DNA from: Firmicutes bacterium UBA6132
GTDB taxonomy: Bacteria > Bacillota_A > Clostridia > Tissierellales > Sedimentibacteraceae
Length of the DNA stretch: 12,783 bases
Direction: 5' to 3'
NCBI GenBank assembly: GCA_002435835.1
Contig: DIVM01000021.1
Span: 1 to 12,783, forward strand
Under the pieces are notes generated by a model. That model made no database searches and had not been told where the DNA came from. It saw only the letters and a list, made by a program, of their open reading frames with translations. Shown piece by piece: positions 6,705 to 12,783 of this stretch. The stretch's first letter is position 1. Each line of letters begins with the position of its first letter. The translations under genes were made by a program, and so were the position numbers.

Positions 6705-7785
6705 AATAAAATTAAGTATTTTTGGAGAATCCCACGGAGAAGCAATTGGAGTTGTCATAGATAATTTACCTCCAGGAATTGAACTTGATATAGAATATAT
6801 TAATAAACAAATGATAAGGCGAGCTCCTGGAAAAAATAAATTATCCACTACAAGAAATGAAAGTGATTTACCTAAAATTATAAGCGGCTACTTCAACGGT
6901 AAAACAACAGGTGCTCCACTATGTGCAATTATATATAATGAAGATACGAGTTCAAAAGATTATAGCATATTAAAAGACAATATGCGACCTGGACACAGCG
7001 ATTATCCTGCATATGTTAAATACCAAGCATGTAATGATTACAGAGGTGGCGGCCATTTTTCAGGAAGAATAACAGCTCCACTGCTATTTGCTGGTGCTAT
7101 TGCAATGCAAATTCTGCAAAAATATAAAAACATTCATATTGGAAGCAGAATAAAATCAATTTATAATGTGGAAGATGATGCACAACTAAAAAATATAAAT
7201 GAAAATTCTCTAAATAATTTAAAAAATATGGACTTTCCTATTTTGACTTTAGAAAAGTCAGCAGAAATGCAAGCAGAAATCCTTAATGCTAAAGAAAACT
7301 TAGATTCTGTCGGAGGAATTGTAGAAACATATATAATTAATTTAGAAGCAGGATACGGTGAGCCCTTTTTCGATTCCGTAGAAAGTCGTTTATCACACAT
7401 GATTTTTTCAATACCTTCTGTAAAAGGAATTGAATTTGGTGAAGGATTTAATATTTCCAGTATGAAAGGCTCAACTGCAAATGATTCATATTATGTAGAA
7501 AACGAAAAAGTTTTAACTAGGAGCAATAATAATGGTGGAATAATTGGAGGTATTACGAACGGAATGCCAATAATTTTTAGAACAGCTATTAAACCAACTC
7601 CTTCTATTTCAAAATTACAAAATACAGTTAATGTTTCAAATATGGAAAATTCGGAACTTCAAATAAAAGGAAGACATGATCCATGCATAGTACAAAGGGC
7701 ATTGCCTGTTATAGAAGGTGCTGCTGCATTAACATTACTTGATTTAATATTAGAAAGAGAAGGAGAATTATTATGGAAAATTTAA
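6682..7785 (+). CDS. aroC: chorismate synthase
   Basis: Makes chorismate from EPSP by 1,4-elimination of phosphate, needing reduced FMN as cofactor. The 367 residues contain the family signatures GESHGEAIG (15-23, His18), RPGHSDY (102-108, His106), RGGGHFSGR (121-129), GGITNGMP, KPTPSI and, near the C-terminus, GRHDPCIVQRA. His18 and His106 correspond to the two conserved catalytic histidines. AGGAGGTG at 6668-6675, inside the end of aroA, is 6 bases before the ATG and is one of the best ribosome binding sites in the window. Its 3' end overlaps the following chorismate mutase gene by 13 bases, so the enzyme that makes chorismate and one that uses it are probably co-translated. Confidence 0.98.
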   Translation: MSSIWGNKIKLSIFGESHGEAIGVVIDNLPPGIELDIEYINKQMIRRAPGKNKLSTTRNESDLPKIISGYFNGKTTGAPLCAIIYNEDTSSKDYSILKDNMRPGHSDYPAYVKYQACNDYRGGGHFSGRITAPLLFAGAIAMQILQKYKNIHIGSRIKSIYNVEDDAQLKNINENSLNNLKNMDFPILTLEKSAEMQAEILNAKENLDSVGGIVETYIINLEAGYGEPFFDSVESRLSHMIFSIPSVKGIEFGEGFNISSMKGSTANDSYYVENEKVLTRSNNNGGIIGGITNGMPIIFRTAIKPTPSISKLQNTVNVSNMENSELQIKGRHDPCIVQRALPVIEGAAALTLLDLILEREGELLWKI

Positions 7786-8051
7786 AATTAAATTTAAATG
7801 AAATAAGAGATAGTATCTCGGAAGTTGATGAAGAAATAGTTCAGCTTCTTGAGAAAAGATTTAACTTAACTTTAAAAGTTGGGCAATACAAAAAGAATAA
7901 TAATATTCCCATATTTGATGATGAAAGGGAAAAAATCGTAATTGAAAAATGTATGGATATGCTTGAAGATAGTAAATACGGAAATTACCTACAAAAAATT
8001 TATGAAGAAATTATGAACACTTGCAAGGATATCCAAAAAAATGAAATATAA
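7773..8051 (+). CDS. stand-alone chorismate mutase, AroQ class
   Basis: Rearranges chorismate to prephenate, the branch point to phenylalanine and tyrosine. The 92-residue all-helical protein has the typical length of a single AroQ-class (E. coli PheA-like) domain. All the active-site residues I can align are present with the same spacing as in the E. coli domain: R12, R29 (LLEKRF), K40 (GQYKK), D49, R52 and E53 (DDEREK). AAGGAG (7760-7765) is 7 bases before the ATG, inside the end of aroC. The complete active site contrasts with the eroded mutase-like domain at the N-terminus of PheA in the same operon, so this gene probably supplies the prephenate for both PheA and TyrA. The name aroQ is avoided because it also denotes type II dehydroquinase. 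Confidence 0.93.
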   Translation: MENLKLNLNEIRDSISEVDEEIVQLLEKRFNLTLKVGQYKKNNNIPIFDDEREKIVIEKCMDMLEDSKYGNYLQKIYEEIMNTCKDIQKNEI

Positions 8052-8052
8052 A

Positions 8053-8058
8053 GAGGTG
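8053..8058 (+). promoter_or_regulatory. ribosome binding site deciding the aroK start
   Basis: GAGGTG lies 5 bases before the ATG at 8064 but only 2 bases before an in-frame TTG at 8061. The spacing favours the ATG, so the protein begins Met-Lys-Lys rather than Met-Met-Lys-Lys. Confidence 0.75.
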
Positions 8059-8063
8059 ACTTG

Positions 8064-8570
8064 ATGAAAAAAAATAAAGTTATAATTGGTATGCCAGGAA
8101 GCGGCAAAAGCACTTTTGGGGATATGCTTTCAAAAAAACTATTCATGAATTTCATAGATATGGATCATTATATAGAACAGGATGAAAATAAAACAATAAA
8201 AGAAATGTTTGCAATCAGTGAAAATTGCTTTAGAGATGTTGAAACAAGATGTTCAAAAGATTTAAGCAAATTAAACTCCCATGTAATTGCAACTGGCGGA
8301 GGCATAGTAAAAAGAAAAGAAAATATTGATTATTTAAAAGAAAATTCTATAATAATTTTTATAAACAGGCCTATTGAAAATATTATTAAAGACATCGATA
8401 TAGATACACGTCCTCTTCTTACAGGTGAAAAAGAAAAAATATACAAATTATATAGTGAAAGAATTGATTTATATAAAAAATACTGTGATATAGAAATTGA
8501 AAACACTGGAAAAATGTCGGAAACTTTAGATAAAATTATTGAGCAATTGAAAATGGTTGATGAAATTTAA
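8064..8570 (+). CDS. aroK: shikimate kinase
   Basis: Phosphorylates shikimate at the 3-hydroxyl with ATP. The 168 residues match the usual single-domain length. Visible elements are the Walker A loop GMPGSGKST (9-17), the shikimate-binding D32 and D34 (DMDHYIE), R57 in FRDVE, the glycine triplet ATGGG (76-80), R116 of the lid (DTRPLL) and R133 (SERIDLY). The FR-x-x-E box, usually preceded by GE, reads SENCFRDVE here, a mild variation. It follows the chorismate mutase gene by 12 bases and is the last gene of the operon, 3 bases before the A run that begins the terminator stem. An alternative TTG start at 8061 would add one Met. Confidence 0.95.
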   Translation: MKKNKVIIGMPGSGKSTFGDMLSKKLFMNFIDMDHYIEQDENKTIKEMFAISENCFRDVETRCSKDLSKLNSHVIATGGGIVKRKENIDYLKENSIIIFINRPIENIIKDIDIDTRPLLTGEKEKIYKLYSERIDLYKKYCDIEIENTGKMSETLDKIIEQLKMVDEI

Positions 8571-8573
8571 GTA

Positions 8574-8606
8574 AAAAAGGCTGAAATTGAAATTTTCAGC
8601 CTTTTT
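8574..8606. terminator. bidirectional terminator between aroK and hbd
   Basis: AAAAAGGCTGAAA (8574-8586) and TTTCAGCCTTTTT (8594-8606) form a perfect 13-bp stem with a 7-base loop. The GC-containing core is flanked by A on the left and T on the right, so each strand ends in a T run after the core. It lies between the convergent aroK (ending 8570) and hbd (ending 8623) and can serve both. Confidence 0.9.
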
Positions 8607-8622
8607 ATATTATTTATATAAT

Positions 8623-9477
8623 TTATTTAGAATAATCGTAGAATCCTTTACCTGTTTTTCTTCCAAGTAAATTAGCACGAACCATTTTTTTCAAAAGTGG
8701 ATGAGGTCTATATTTAGAATCACCAAATTCACTATATAAAACTTCCATAATAGCTAAACAAACATCAAGACCAACCAAATCCCCTAACTCTAATGGTCCC
8801 ATTGGATGATTAGCTCCTAATTTCATTGCAGCATCAATTTCTTCCTTTGTTGCAACTCCATCTGCTAAAATTCCTATACCTTCATTTACTAATGGAATAA
8901 GAATTCTGTTTACAACAAATCCTGGTGCTTCATTAATAGTAACAGGAGTTTTACCTATATTTTTAGCTAATGATATAATTGATTCATGGATTTCATCCTT
9001 AGTAAGTTGTCCTTTTATTACTTCAACAAGTTTCATAGCTGGTACTGGATTGAAGAAATGCATACCTATTACTCTTGAAGGATTTTTAGTACCTGCTGCA
9101 ACTTCTGTTATAGATAAAGAAGAAGTGTTTGTAGCTAATATTGCATCATCTTTTGCAACTTTTTCTATATCTGCAAAAATAGCATGTTTTAAACTAATAG
9201 TTTCAGCTACAACTTCAACAAATAAATCAGCCTCTTTGCAATCATCATAAGATACAGTCATTGTTATATTTTCCAATGTCTCATCTTTTTTAGCTTGTTC
9301 CATTTTTCCTTTTGCAACCATTTTATCAAGACTTTTAGCAATGTTACCAAAAACAGCATCACATTTTTTTTCATCTCTGCCTTTAAATATAACTTTAATT
9401 CCAGCTTGAGCAAAAGTTTGAGCTATGCCTATACCCATTGTTCCTGTTCCAACCACACATACCTTATTAATTTCCAT
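8623..9477 (-). CDS. hbd: 3-hydroxybutyryl-CoA dehydrogenase
   Basis: Reduces acetoacetyl-CoA to 3-hydroxybutyryl-CoA in clostridial butyrate (or butanol) formation. The 284 residues are close to the roughly 282 of well-known clostridial Hbd. The N-terminal NAD domain has [13 protein letters not shown] (8-20), and the active site shows NTSS (117-120), H140 in GMHFFNP paired with E152 in KLVEVI, and [10 protein letters not shown] (182-191) with N190. The C-terminal domain has [15 protein letters not shown] (224-238) and [11 protein letters not shown] (272-282). GGGAGG (9485-9490) is 7 bases before the ATG. It stands alone with its own promoter and terminator, whereas in many clostridia hbd is the last gene of the crt-bcd-etfB-etfA-hbd operon. 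Whether another copy exists cannot be seen here. Confidence 0.96.
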   Translation of the reverse strand: MEINKVCVVGTGTMGIGIAQTFAQAGIKVIFKGRDEKKCDAVFGNIAKSLDKMVAKGKMEQAKKDETLENITMTVSYDDCKEADLFVEVVAETISLKHAIFADIEKVAKDDAILATNTSSLSITEVAAGTKNPSRVIGMHFFNPVPAMKLVEVIKGQLTKDEIHESIISLAKNIGKTPVTINEAPGFVVNRILIPLVNEGIGILADGVATKEEIDAAMKLGANHPMGPLELGDLVGLDVCLAIMEVLYSEFGDSKYRPHPLLKKMVRANLLGRKTGKGFYDYSK

Positions 9478-9545
9478 TTTATTGCCTCCCTTTTTGTATT
9501 ATAAATTAATGTCATATACATATACATTAAAATAAACATTCCTTA

Positions 9546-9574
9546 ATTATAATATACGTTTTCAAAATAATCAA
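9546..9574 (-). promoter_or_regulatory. hbd promoter
   Basis: On the - strand TTGATT (9574-9569) and a perfect TATAAT (9551-9546) are separated by 17 bases, close to the sigma-A consensus. Transcription would start near 9540, giving a leader of about 60 bases before the ATG. I found no convincing Rex-type palindrome (TTGTTAA-N4-TTAACAA) here. Confidence 0.7.
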
Positions 9575-9687
9575 GTAAAAAAGTGTTCCGTTTGATATAT
9601 TTTTAACATATAATTTTGCATATTTCTTGTTTAATAAATAATATTATATTGTAAATAATAATCTCATTAATAAATTAGAGGTGTTAT

Positions 9688-10488
9688 GTGAAAAAAATTA
9701 AAGAAATAATTATTAAAATTTATAAAGATGATGTTTTTTCTCTAAGTGCACAATTTTCTTATTATGTTATATTAGGAATTTTCCCATTTGCTATATTAAT
9801 TGTAACTATATTTAGCTTTTATTCTTCATATTTTTATTATTTATTAAGTTCAGTAGAAACAATTCTGCCAAAAGATGTTTATAATATAATCTATAATCTT
9901 ATAAACAGTTCTACAAATAAAATAAATGATTCATACATGCCCATGAGCATACTTGCACTTCTATGGTCTGCTTCATCTGCAAGCGTTGGAATAATAAAAG
10001 GAATTAATCATGCATATAACAGTACAATTAATAAAAATTACATCTTAATACGTTTTGAAGGTTTAATTTTTTCTCTATTTATTATAATTTCTATGCAAAT
10101 TGTATTTGGATTTATAGTTTTAGGAAGACAATTTTTAATTTTTTTTAATAACTATATAGTTATTACAGACTCAGTATTAGTTTTTGTTAATATTTTAAGA
10201 TATGTACTACCATTTATTCTTTTAGTTATCACTTTTTCATTAGCATATAAATTTATTCCTTATAAAAAAATAACTTTTAAATACACATTCATAGGTGCAG
10301 TATTTGCTGCATTAGGATGCATTGTAGGTTCTTATATATTTTCATTATATGTAAGTACACGCATTTCATATTTTAATAACATTTATGGAAGTTTATCAGG
10401 TGTTTTCGTATTCATACTTTGGATTTACATATCAAGTACATTTTTTTTATTAGGAGCCGAAGTAAATGCTTCATTAGAACCAAAATAA
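9688..10488 (+). CDS. YihY/virulence factor BrkB family inner membrane protein
   Basis: A 266-residue integral membrane protein of the YihY/BrkB family, once misnamed ribonuclease BN; its molecular role is not established. Six hydrophobic segments are visible at about 27-48, 84-104, 121-147, 163-186, 199-222 and 235-257. Family-like motifs are DDVFSLSAQFSYYVILGIFPF (14-34), ASSASVGIIKGINHAYN (95-111) and GSLSGVFVFILWIYISSTFFLLGAEVNA (234-261). A GTG start at 9688 is read with GAGGTG at 9678-9683, four bases upstream; an ATG two bases earlier is immediately followed by a stop. The C-terminus ends soon after the last membrane segment, without the long cytoplasmic tail of some relatives. It is a single gene, divergent from hbd. 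No clear promoter was identified; TTGCAT (9616-9621) with TAATAT (9639-9644) is a weak possibility. Confidence 0.9.
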   Translation: MKKIKEIIIKIYKDDVFSLSAQFSYYVILGIFPFAILIVTIFSFYSSYFYYLLSSVETILPKDVYNIIYNLINSSTNKINDSYMPMSILALLWSASSASVGIIKGINHAYNSTINKNYILIRFEGLIFSLFIIISMQIVFGFIVLGRQFLIFFNNYIVITDSVLVFVNILRYVLPFILLVITFSLAYKFIPYKKITFKYTFIGAVFAALGCIVGSYIFSLYVSTRISYFNNIYGSLSGVFVFILWIYISSTFFLLGAEVNASLEPK

Positions 10489-10499
10489 ATAAATTTAAA

Positions 10500-10540
10500 G
10501 AGGTCACTTTTCGCAAAAGTGACCTCCTAAAATTATTTTT
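10500..10540. terminator. shared hairpin terminator between convergent genes
   Basis: GAGGTCACTTTT (10500-10511) and AAAAGTGACCTC (10515-10526) form a perfect 12-bp stem with a 3-base CGC loop. It lies between the ends of the YihY-family gene (10488) and the methyltransferase gene (10533). The T tracts are imperfect: TTATTTTT starts about 7 bases after the stem on the + strand, and CTTTAAATTTATTT follows on the - strand. Confidence 0.75.
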
Positions 10541-11135
10541 CTGATCTAAAAATGAAGTAACCAGATTTTTTTTCAGCTATTTCACAATTTCCAAACAAAC
10601 TTATTAATTTTTCTTTAGTGCTCCCAGCACCTTGCTTTTTTTGAATTACTACATATAATTTTCCACCATCATTTAAGTGTTCATATGCTCCATCATAAAA
10701 TGAAAATACAACTTCTTTTCCTGCTCTAATAGGTGGATTTGTAACAATCATATCATATTTATCTTTAATATTTTCATAGGCAGATGAATTTACTATTTTA
10801 ACTTTATTTTCAACATTATTTTCTTTTGCATTCATTAATGCAAGTTCTAAAGCTCTTTCATTTACATCAGCCATTACAATTTTTGAATCTTTTATTAAGT
10901 TAGCTAAAATAACACCAATAGGTCCATAACCACAACCCATATCCAATATGCTACCGCTAAAATCTTTATTTTCATTTATTACAGTTTCTATTAATAACAT
11001 TGAACCAAAATCCAATCCATTTTTAGAAAAAACGCTGTTGCTTGTATTAAAATAAAATCTATCCTGACCAATATTCCAATCATATTTATATATATTACAA
11101 TTAGTGGATGGATTTTTAGTGAAATATTGTTCCAT
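10533..11135 (-). CDS. class I SAM-dependent methyltransferase, RsmC-like
   Basis: A 200-residue methyltransferase resembling the C-terminal catalytic domain of RsmC (16S rRNA m2G1207) and Bacillus YbxB-type proteins. The SAM-binding motif I is DMGCGYGPIG (65-74), the acidic residue ending strand 2 is D90 (MADVNERALELA), and the catalytic NPPI sits at 133-136 (TNPPIRAG), typical of enzymes that methylate an exocyclic amino group of a base. GGKLYVVIQKKQGA (157-170) is characteristic of this subgroup. It lacks the inactive N-terminal half of E. coli RsmC, as is usual in Firmicutes. GGAGG (11140-11144) lies 4 bases before the ATG. It is a single gene, divergent from nadA. The exact target nucleotide is an inference from the family. 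Confidence 0.87.
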   Translation of the reverse strand: MEQYFTKNPSTNCNIYKYDWNIGQDRFYFNTSNSVFSKNGLDFGSMLLIETVINENKDFSGSILDMGCGYGPIGVILANLIKDSKIVMADVNERALELALMNAKENNVENKVKIVNSSAYENIKDKYDMIVTNPPIRAGKEVVFSFYDGAYEHLNDGGKLYVVIQKKQGAGSTKEKLISLFGNCEIAEKKSGYFIFRSEK

Positions 11136-11161
11136 TTTTCCTCCAAAATTTTACTAAGTTC

Positions 11162-11189
11162 ATTATACATTATTTTGTACAAATTTCAA
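11162..11189 (-). promoter_or_regulatory. promoter of the methyltransferase gene
   Basis: On the - strand TTGAAA (11189-11184) and a perfect TATAAT (11167-11162) are 16 bases apart. The transcription start would be near 11155, giving a leader of about 20 bases that includes the ribosome binding site. Confidence 0.65.
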
Positions 11190-11233
11190 ATAAATATATC
11201 AAAAAATATAACTTCTCCTAATCATATGGATAT

Positions 11234-11255
11234 TAAATTTAAATAGTTAAATTTA
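11234..11255. repeat. 9-bp AT-only dyad in the divergent intergenic region
   Basis: TAAATTTAA (11234-11242) and TTAAATTTA (11247-11255) are perfect inverted repeats around ATAG, between the promoters of the methyltransferase gene and nadA. Being made only of A and T it may arise by chance; a role is not shown. Confidence 0.35.
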
Positions 11256-11289
11256 TAAATAAAAAATTAAAATCGCCACATTTTATATC

Positions 11290-11318
11290 TTGTCATGTGT
11301 CAAGACATATGTTATACT
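11290..11318 (+). promoter_or_regulatory. nadA promoter
   Basis: TTGTCA (11290-11295) and TATACT (11313-11318) are 17 bases apart, a good sigma-A promoter. Transcription would begin near 11325, leaving a leader of about 30 bases before the proposed nadA start. Confidence 0.7.
11295..11310. promoter_or_regulatory. pseudo-palindromic operator in the nadA promoter spacer
   Basis: ATGTGTC-AA-GACATAT has one mismatch between its half-sites and fills the spacer between the -35 and -10 boxes, an ideal place for a repressor. De novo NAD genes of Firmicutes are commonly repressed by NiaR (YrxA) in response to nicotinic acid, and I infer a NiaR-type site; the exact consensus could not be checked here. 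Confidence 0.5.
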
Positions 11319-11341
11319 AATTTATATTTACCATTATATAT

Positions 11342-11348
11342 AGGAGGG
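11342..11348 (+). promoter_or_regulatory. ribosome binding site pointing to an ATC start for nadA
   Basis: AGGAGGG is the only strong Shine-Dalgarno sequence upstream of nadA. Seven bases downstream the nadA frame reads ATC (11356-11358), with no ATG, GTG or TTG between the in-frame TAG at 11341 and 11428. Confidence 0.75.
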
Positions 11349-11355
11349 TAAGAAA

Positions 11356-12267
11356 ATCGAAACATTAGCTAAAAAAATAAATAAACTTAAAAAAGAAAAA
11401 GATGTATCCATTTTAGCGCATTATTATGTGACTAAAGATATAAAATTCATATCTGATTACATTGGTGATTCATATTATCTTGCTAAAAAAGCTATTGAAA
11501 TTCCTAAAAAAAATATTATGCTTTGTGGAGTATCATTCATGGGTGAAAGTGTAAAAATTCTTAACCCTGAAAAAACAGTAATTATGCCCGATTTAAATGC
11601 AGGATGTCCTATGGCTAACATGGCTTCTGTTGAAAAAATACAAGAAGTAAGAGAAAAGTATGATGATTTAGCAGTGGTATGCTATATAAACTCAACTGCT
11701 GAACTAAAGGCTAATGTTGATGTTTGTGTTACATCTTCTAATGCTGTAAAAATTGTTAAAGCATTACCTCAAAAAAATATTTATTTTATCCCAGATGAAA
11801 ATCTTGGTAGATATGTTGCAAGATTGGTACCCCAAAAAAATTTTATATTCAATGAAGGCTATTGCCACGTCCACGCAGAAATAACAAAAGAAGATCTCGA
11901 TAGTGTAAAAAAGGAACATCCTAATTCCGAAATACTTGCTCATCCTGAATGCAAACTTGAAATACTCGATATGGCAGATTATATAGGAAGTACTTCAGGA
12001 ATAATTGACTATGCAACTTCAAGTAAAGCCGCTGAATTTATAATTTGTACGGAAATAGGAATTTTCCATGAATTAAAAACAAATAATCCTGATAAAAAAT
12101 TCTATGCAGTAAGAAACACAAAACAAATTTGTCCTAATATGAAAAGAAACACACTTGAAAAAGTTGCATATACTTTGGAAAATTTCATCAACAAAATAGA
12201 AATAAAAGAATCAGATCGCATAAAATCAGTTAAGCCTCTTGACAAAATGTTAGAAATTGCTAAGTAA
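11356..12267 (+). CDS. nadA: quinolinate synthase, with probable ATC start codon
   Basis: Condenses iminoaspartate with dihydroxyacetone phosphate to quinolinate, using a [4Fe-4S] cluster. From ATC at 11356 the protein has 303 residues, the length usual for the compact NadA type. Visible features are the substrate-binding AHYY (21-24), YIGDSYYLAKKA (35-46), the cluster cysteines C84 (NAGCPMA), C170 (GYCHVH) and C259 (QICPNM), INSTAELKA (111-119), IPDENLGRY (145-153), AHPEC (195-199) and GSTSGIIDY (211-219). The first standard start codon in frame, GTG at 11428, comes after the HYY motif and would give a protein of 279 residues lacking part of the active site. ATC lies 7 bases after AGGAGGG, so it is the likely start unless ATG was mis-sequenced. 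The next gene, nadB, starts 12 bases after the stop. Confidence 0.9.
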   Translation: METLAKKINKLKKEKDVSILAHYYVTKDIKFISDYIGDSYYLAKKAIEIPKKNIMLCGVSFMGESVKILNPEKTVIMPDLNAGCPMANMASVEKIQEVREKYDDLAVVCYINSTAELKANVDVCVTSSNAVKIVKALPQKNIYFIPDENLGRYVARLVPQKNFIFNEGYCHVHAEITKEDLDSVKKEHPNSEILAHPECKLEILDMADYIGSTSGIIDYATSSKAAEFIICTEIGIFHELKTNNPDKKFYAVRNTKQICPNMKRNTLEKVAYTLENFINKIEIKESDRIKSVKPLDKMLEIAK

Positions 12268-12279
12268 AAGGAATATAAA

Positions 12280-12783
12280 ATGAACATAAAAACAGATATT
12301 GTTATAGTTGGAACAGGGATCGCTGGGATGTTCTCTGCCCTTAACTTCACAAGTAATAAAAAAGTACTTATGATTACAAAAACTGCAGCTGATGAAAGCA
12401 ACTCTTTCCTTGCTCAAGGTGGCATATGTACTCTTAAAAACGATGACGATTATGAAAGTTTTTTTGAAGATACCATGAAGGCAGGGCACTATAAAAATAA
12501 TAAGTCATCTGTTGAAATCATGATACGAAATTCTCCTGATGTAATTAAAAACTTAATTGATTATAATGTTGAGTTTGAACATAATAATGGAGAACTTACT
12601 TATACAAAAGAAGCTGCTCATTCAAAGCCAAGAATACTTTATCATAAAGATATTACAGGCAAGGAAATTTCAAGCAAGCTTCTTAAACAGGTAAGAAAAA
12701 GAGAAAATATTAAAATTATAGAAAATATGACCTTATTGAATATTATTACAAACTACAATACCTGCACAGGTATTGTAGTTTGT
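12280..12783 (+). CDS. nadB: L-aspartate oxidase, N-terminal part (runs off the window)
   Basis: Oxidises L-aspartate to iminoaspartate with FAD, providing the unstable substrate of NadA. The frame is open from the ATG at 12280 to the window end, giving 168 of about 430-530 expected residues. It shows the FAD-binding GTGIAG (11-16) after the first strand DIVIV, SNSFLAQGGI (40-49) and TKEAAHSKPRIL (109-120), which matches the conserved T-E-AHS-RI block of the family, followed by DITG (124-127). AAGGA (12268-12272) is 7 bases before the ATG. It lies 12 bases after nadA, so both are probably one transcript, perhaps followed by nadC beyond the window. The last 36 bases form an extensive inverted repeat, yet the reading frame still looks like NadB across it. 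Confidence 0.93.
   Translation, partial: MNIKTDIVIVGTGIAGMFSALNFTSNKKVLMITKTAADESNSFLAQGGICTLKNDDDYESFFEDTMKAGHYKNNKSSVEIMIRNSPDVIKNLIDYNVEFEHNNGELTYTKEAAHSKPRILYHKDITGKEISSKLLKQVRKRENIKIIENMTLLNIITNYNTCTGIVVC
12748..12783. repeat. perfect 17-bp inverted repeat in nadB at the window end
   Basis: The arms 12748-12764 and 12767-12783 are perfectly complementary around the 2-base centre CA. The left arm begins ACAAACTACAATACCTG. The repeat covers codons 157-168 of nadB and reaches the last base given, so it may extend further. Confidence 0.9.

Noticed and set aside
8061..8063. TTG start for aroK
   Set aside because: Only 2 bases from the Shine-Dalgarno sequence; the ATG at 8064 has better spacing.
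9592..9614. TTGATA and TATAAT as a promoter for the YihY-family gene
   Set aside because: The spacing is only 11 bases, too short for a sigma-A promoter.
9600..9660. Rex (NADH-sensing) operator near hbd
   Set aside because: TTGTTTAATAAATAA resembles only one half-site and lies upstream of the hbd -35 box; no proper palindrome is seen.
11428..11430. GTG start for nadA
   Set aside because: It removes the conserved AHYY motif and has no ribosome binding site at a proper distance.

Overview
The window looks like chromosomal DNA of a low-GC, anaerobic, butyrate-forming Firmicute, most likely Clostridium in the broad sense. The evidence is the strongly AT-rich DNA with AT-ending codons, strong Shine-Dalgarno sites of the GGAGG/GAGGTG type, a clostridial-type 3-hydroxybutyryl-CoA dehydrogenase, and an oxygen-sensitive Fe-S quinolinate synthase next to L-aspartate oxidase. 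No insertion sequences, tRNA or rRNA genes, CRISPR arrays or phage genes were recognised.

Layout. (1) 1-343: the end of an upstream unit, with a possible 36-residue hydrophobic peptide gene (21-131), a strong terminator (181-210), and the leader of the next operon with a candidate promoter and a dyad. (2) 344-8570: a nine-gene aromatic amino acid operon on the + strand, aroF-aroB-aroE-pheA-tyrA-aroA-aroC-chorismate mutase-aroK. The last five genes overlap or nearly abut, while pheA sits between two longer AT-rich gaps. Together the products make chorismate and then phenylpyruvate and 4-hydroxyphenylpyruvate, but no 3-dehydroquinate dehydratase (step 3) is encoded here. A bidirectional terminator at 8574-8606 closes the operon. 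(3) 8623-9477, - strand: a stand-alone hbd with its own good promoter. (4) 9688-10488, +: a YihY/BrkB-family membrane protein, ending at a hairpin it shares with the convergent gene. (5) 10533-11135, -: an RsmC-like methyltransferase. (6) 11290-12783, +: nadA and the 5' part of nadB, the first steps of de novo NAD synthesis, behind a promoter with a pseudo-palindrome in its spacer.

Most of the region is ordinary housekeeping sequence and I see no clear new multi-gene system. The points most worth a second look are: nadA has no ATG, GTG or TTG start that keeps its essential N-terminus and seems to start at ATC behind a perfect ribosome binding site; the N-terminal chorismate mutase domain of PheA has lost nearly all its catalytic residues while a separate intact mutase lies in the same operon; PheA has a changed ESRP motif in its ACT domain; a perfect 17-bp inverted repeat lies in nadB at the very end of the window; a 14-bp perfect dyad touches the tyrA ribosome binding site; and a small hydrophobic ORF at the left end has its ribosome binding site inside a long-range dyad.
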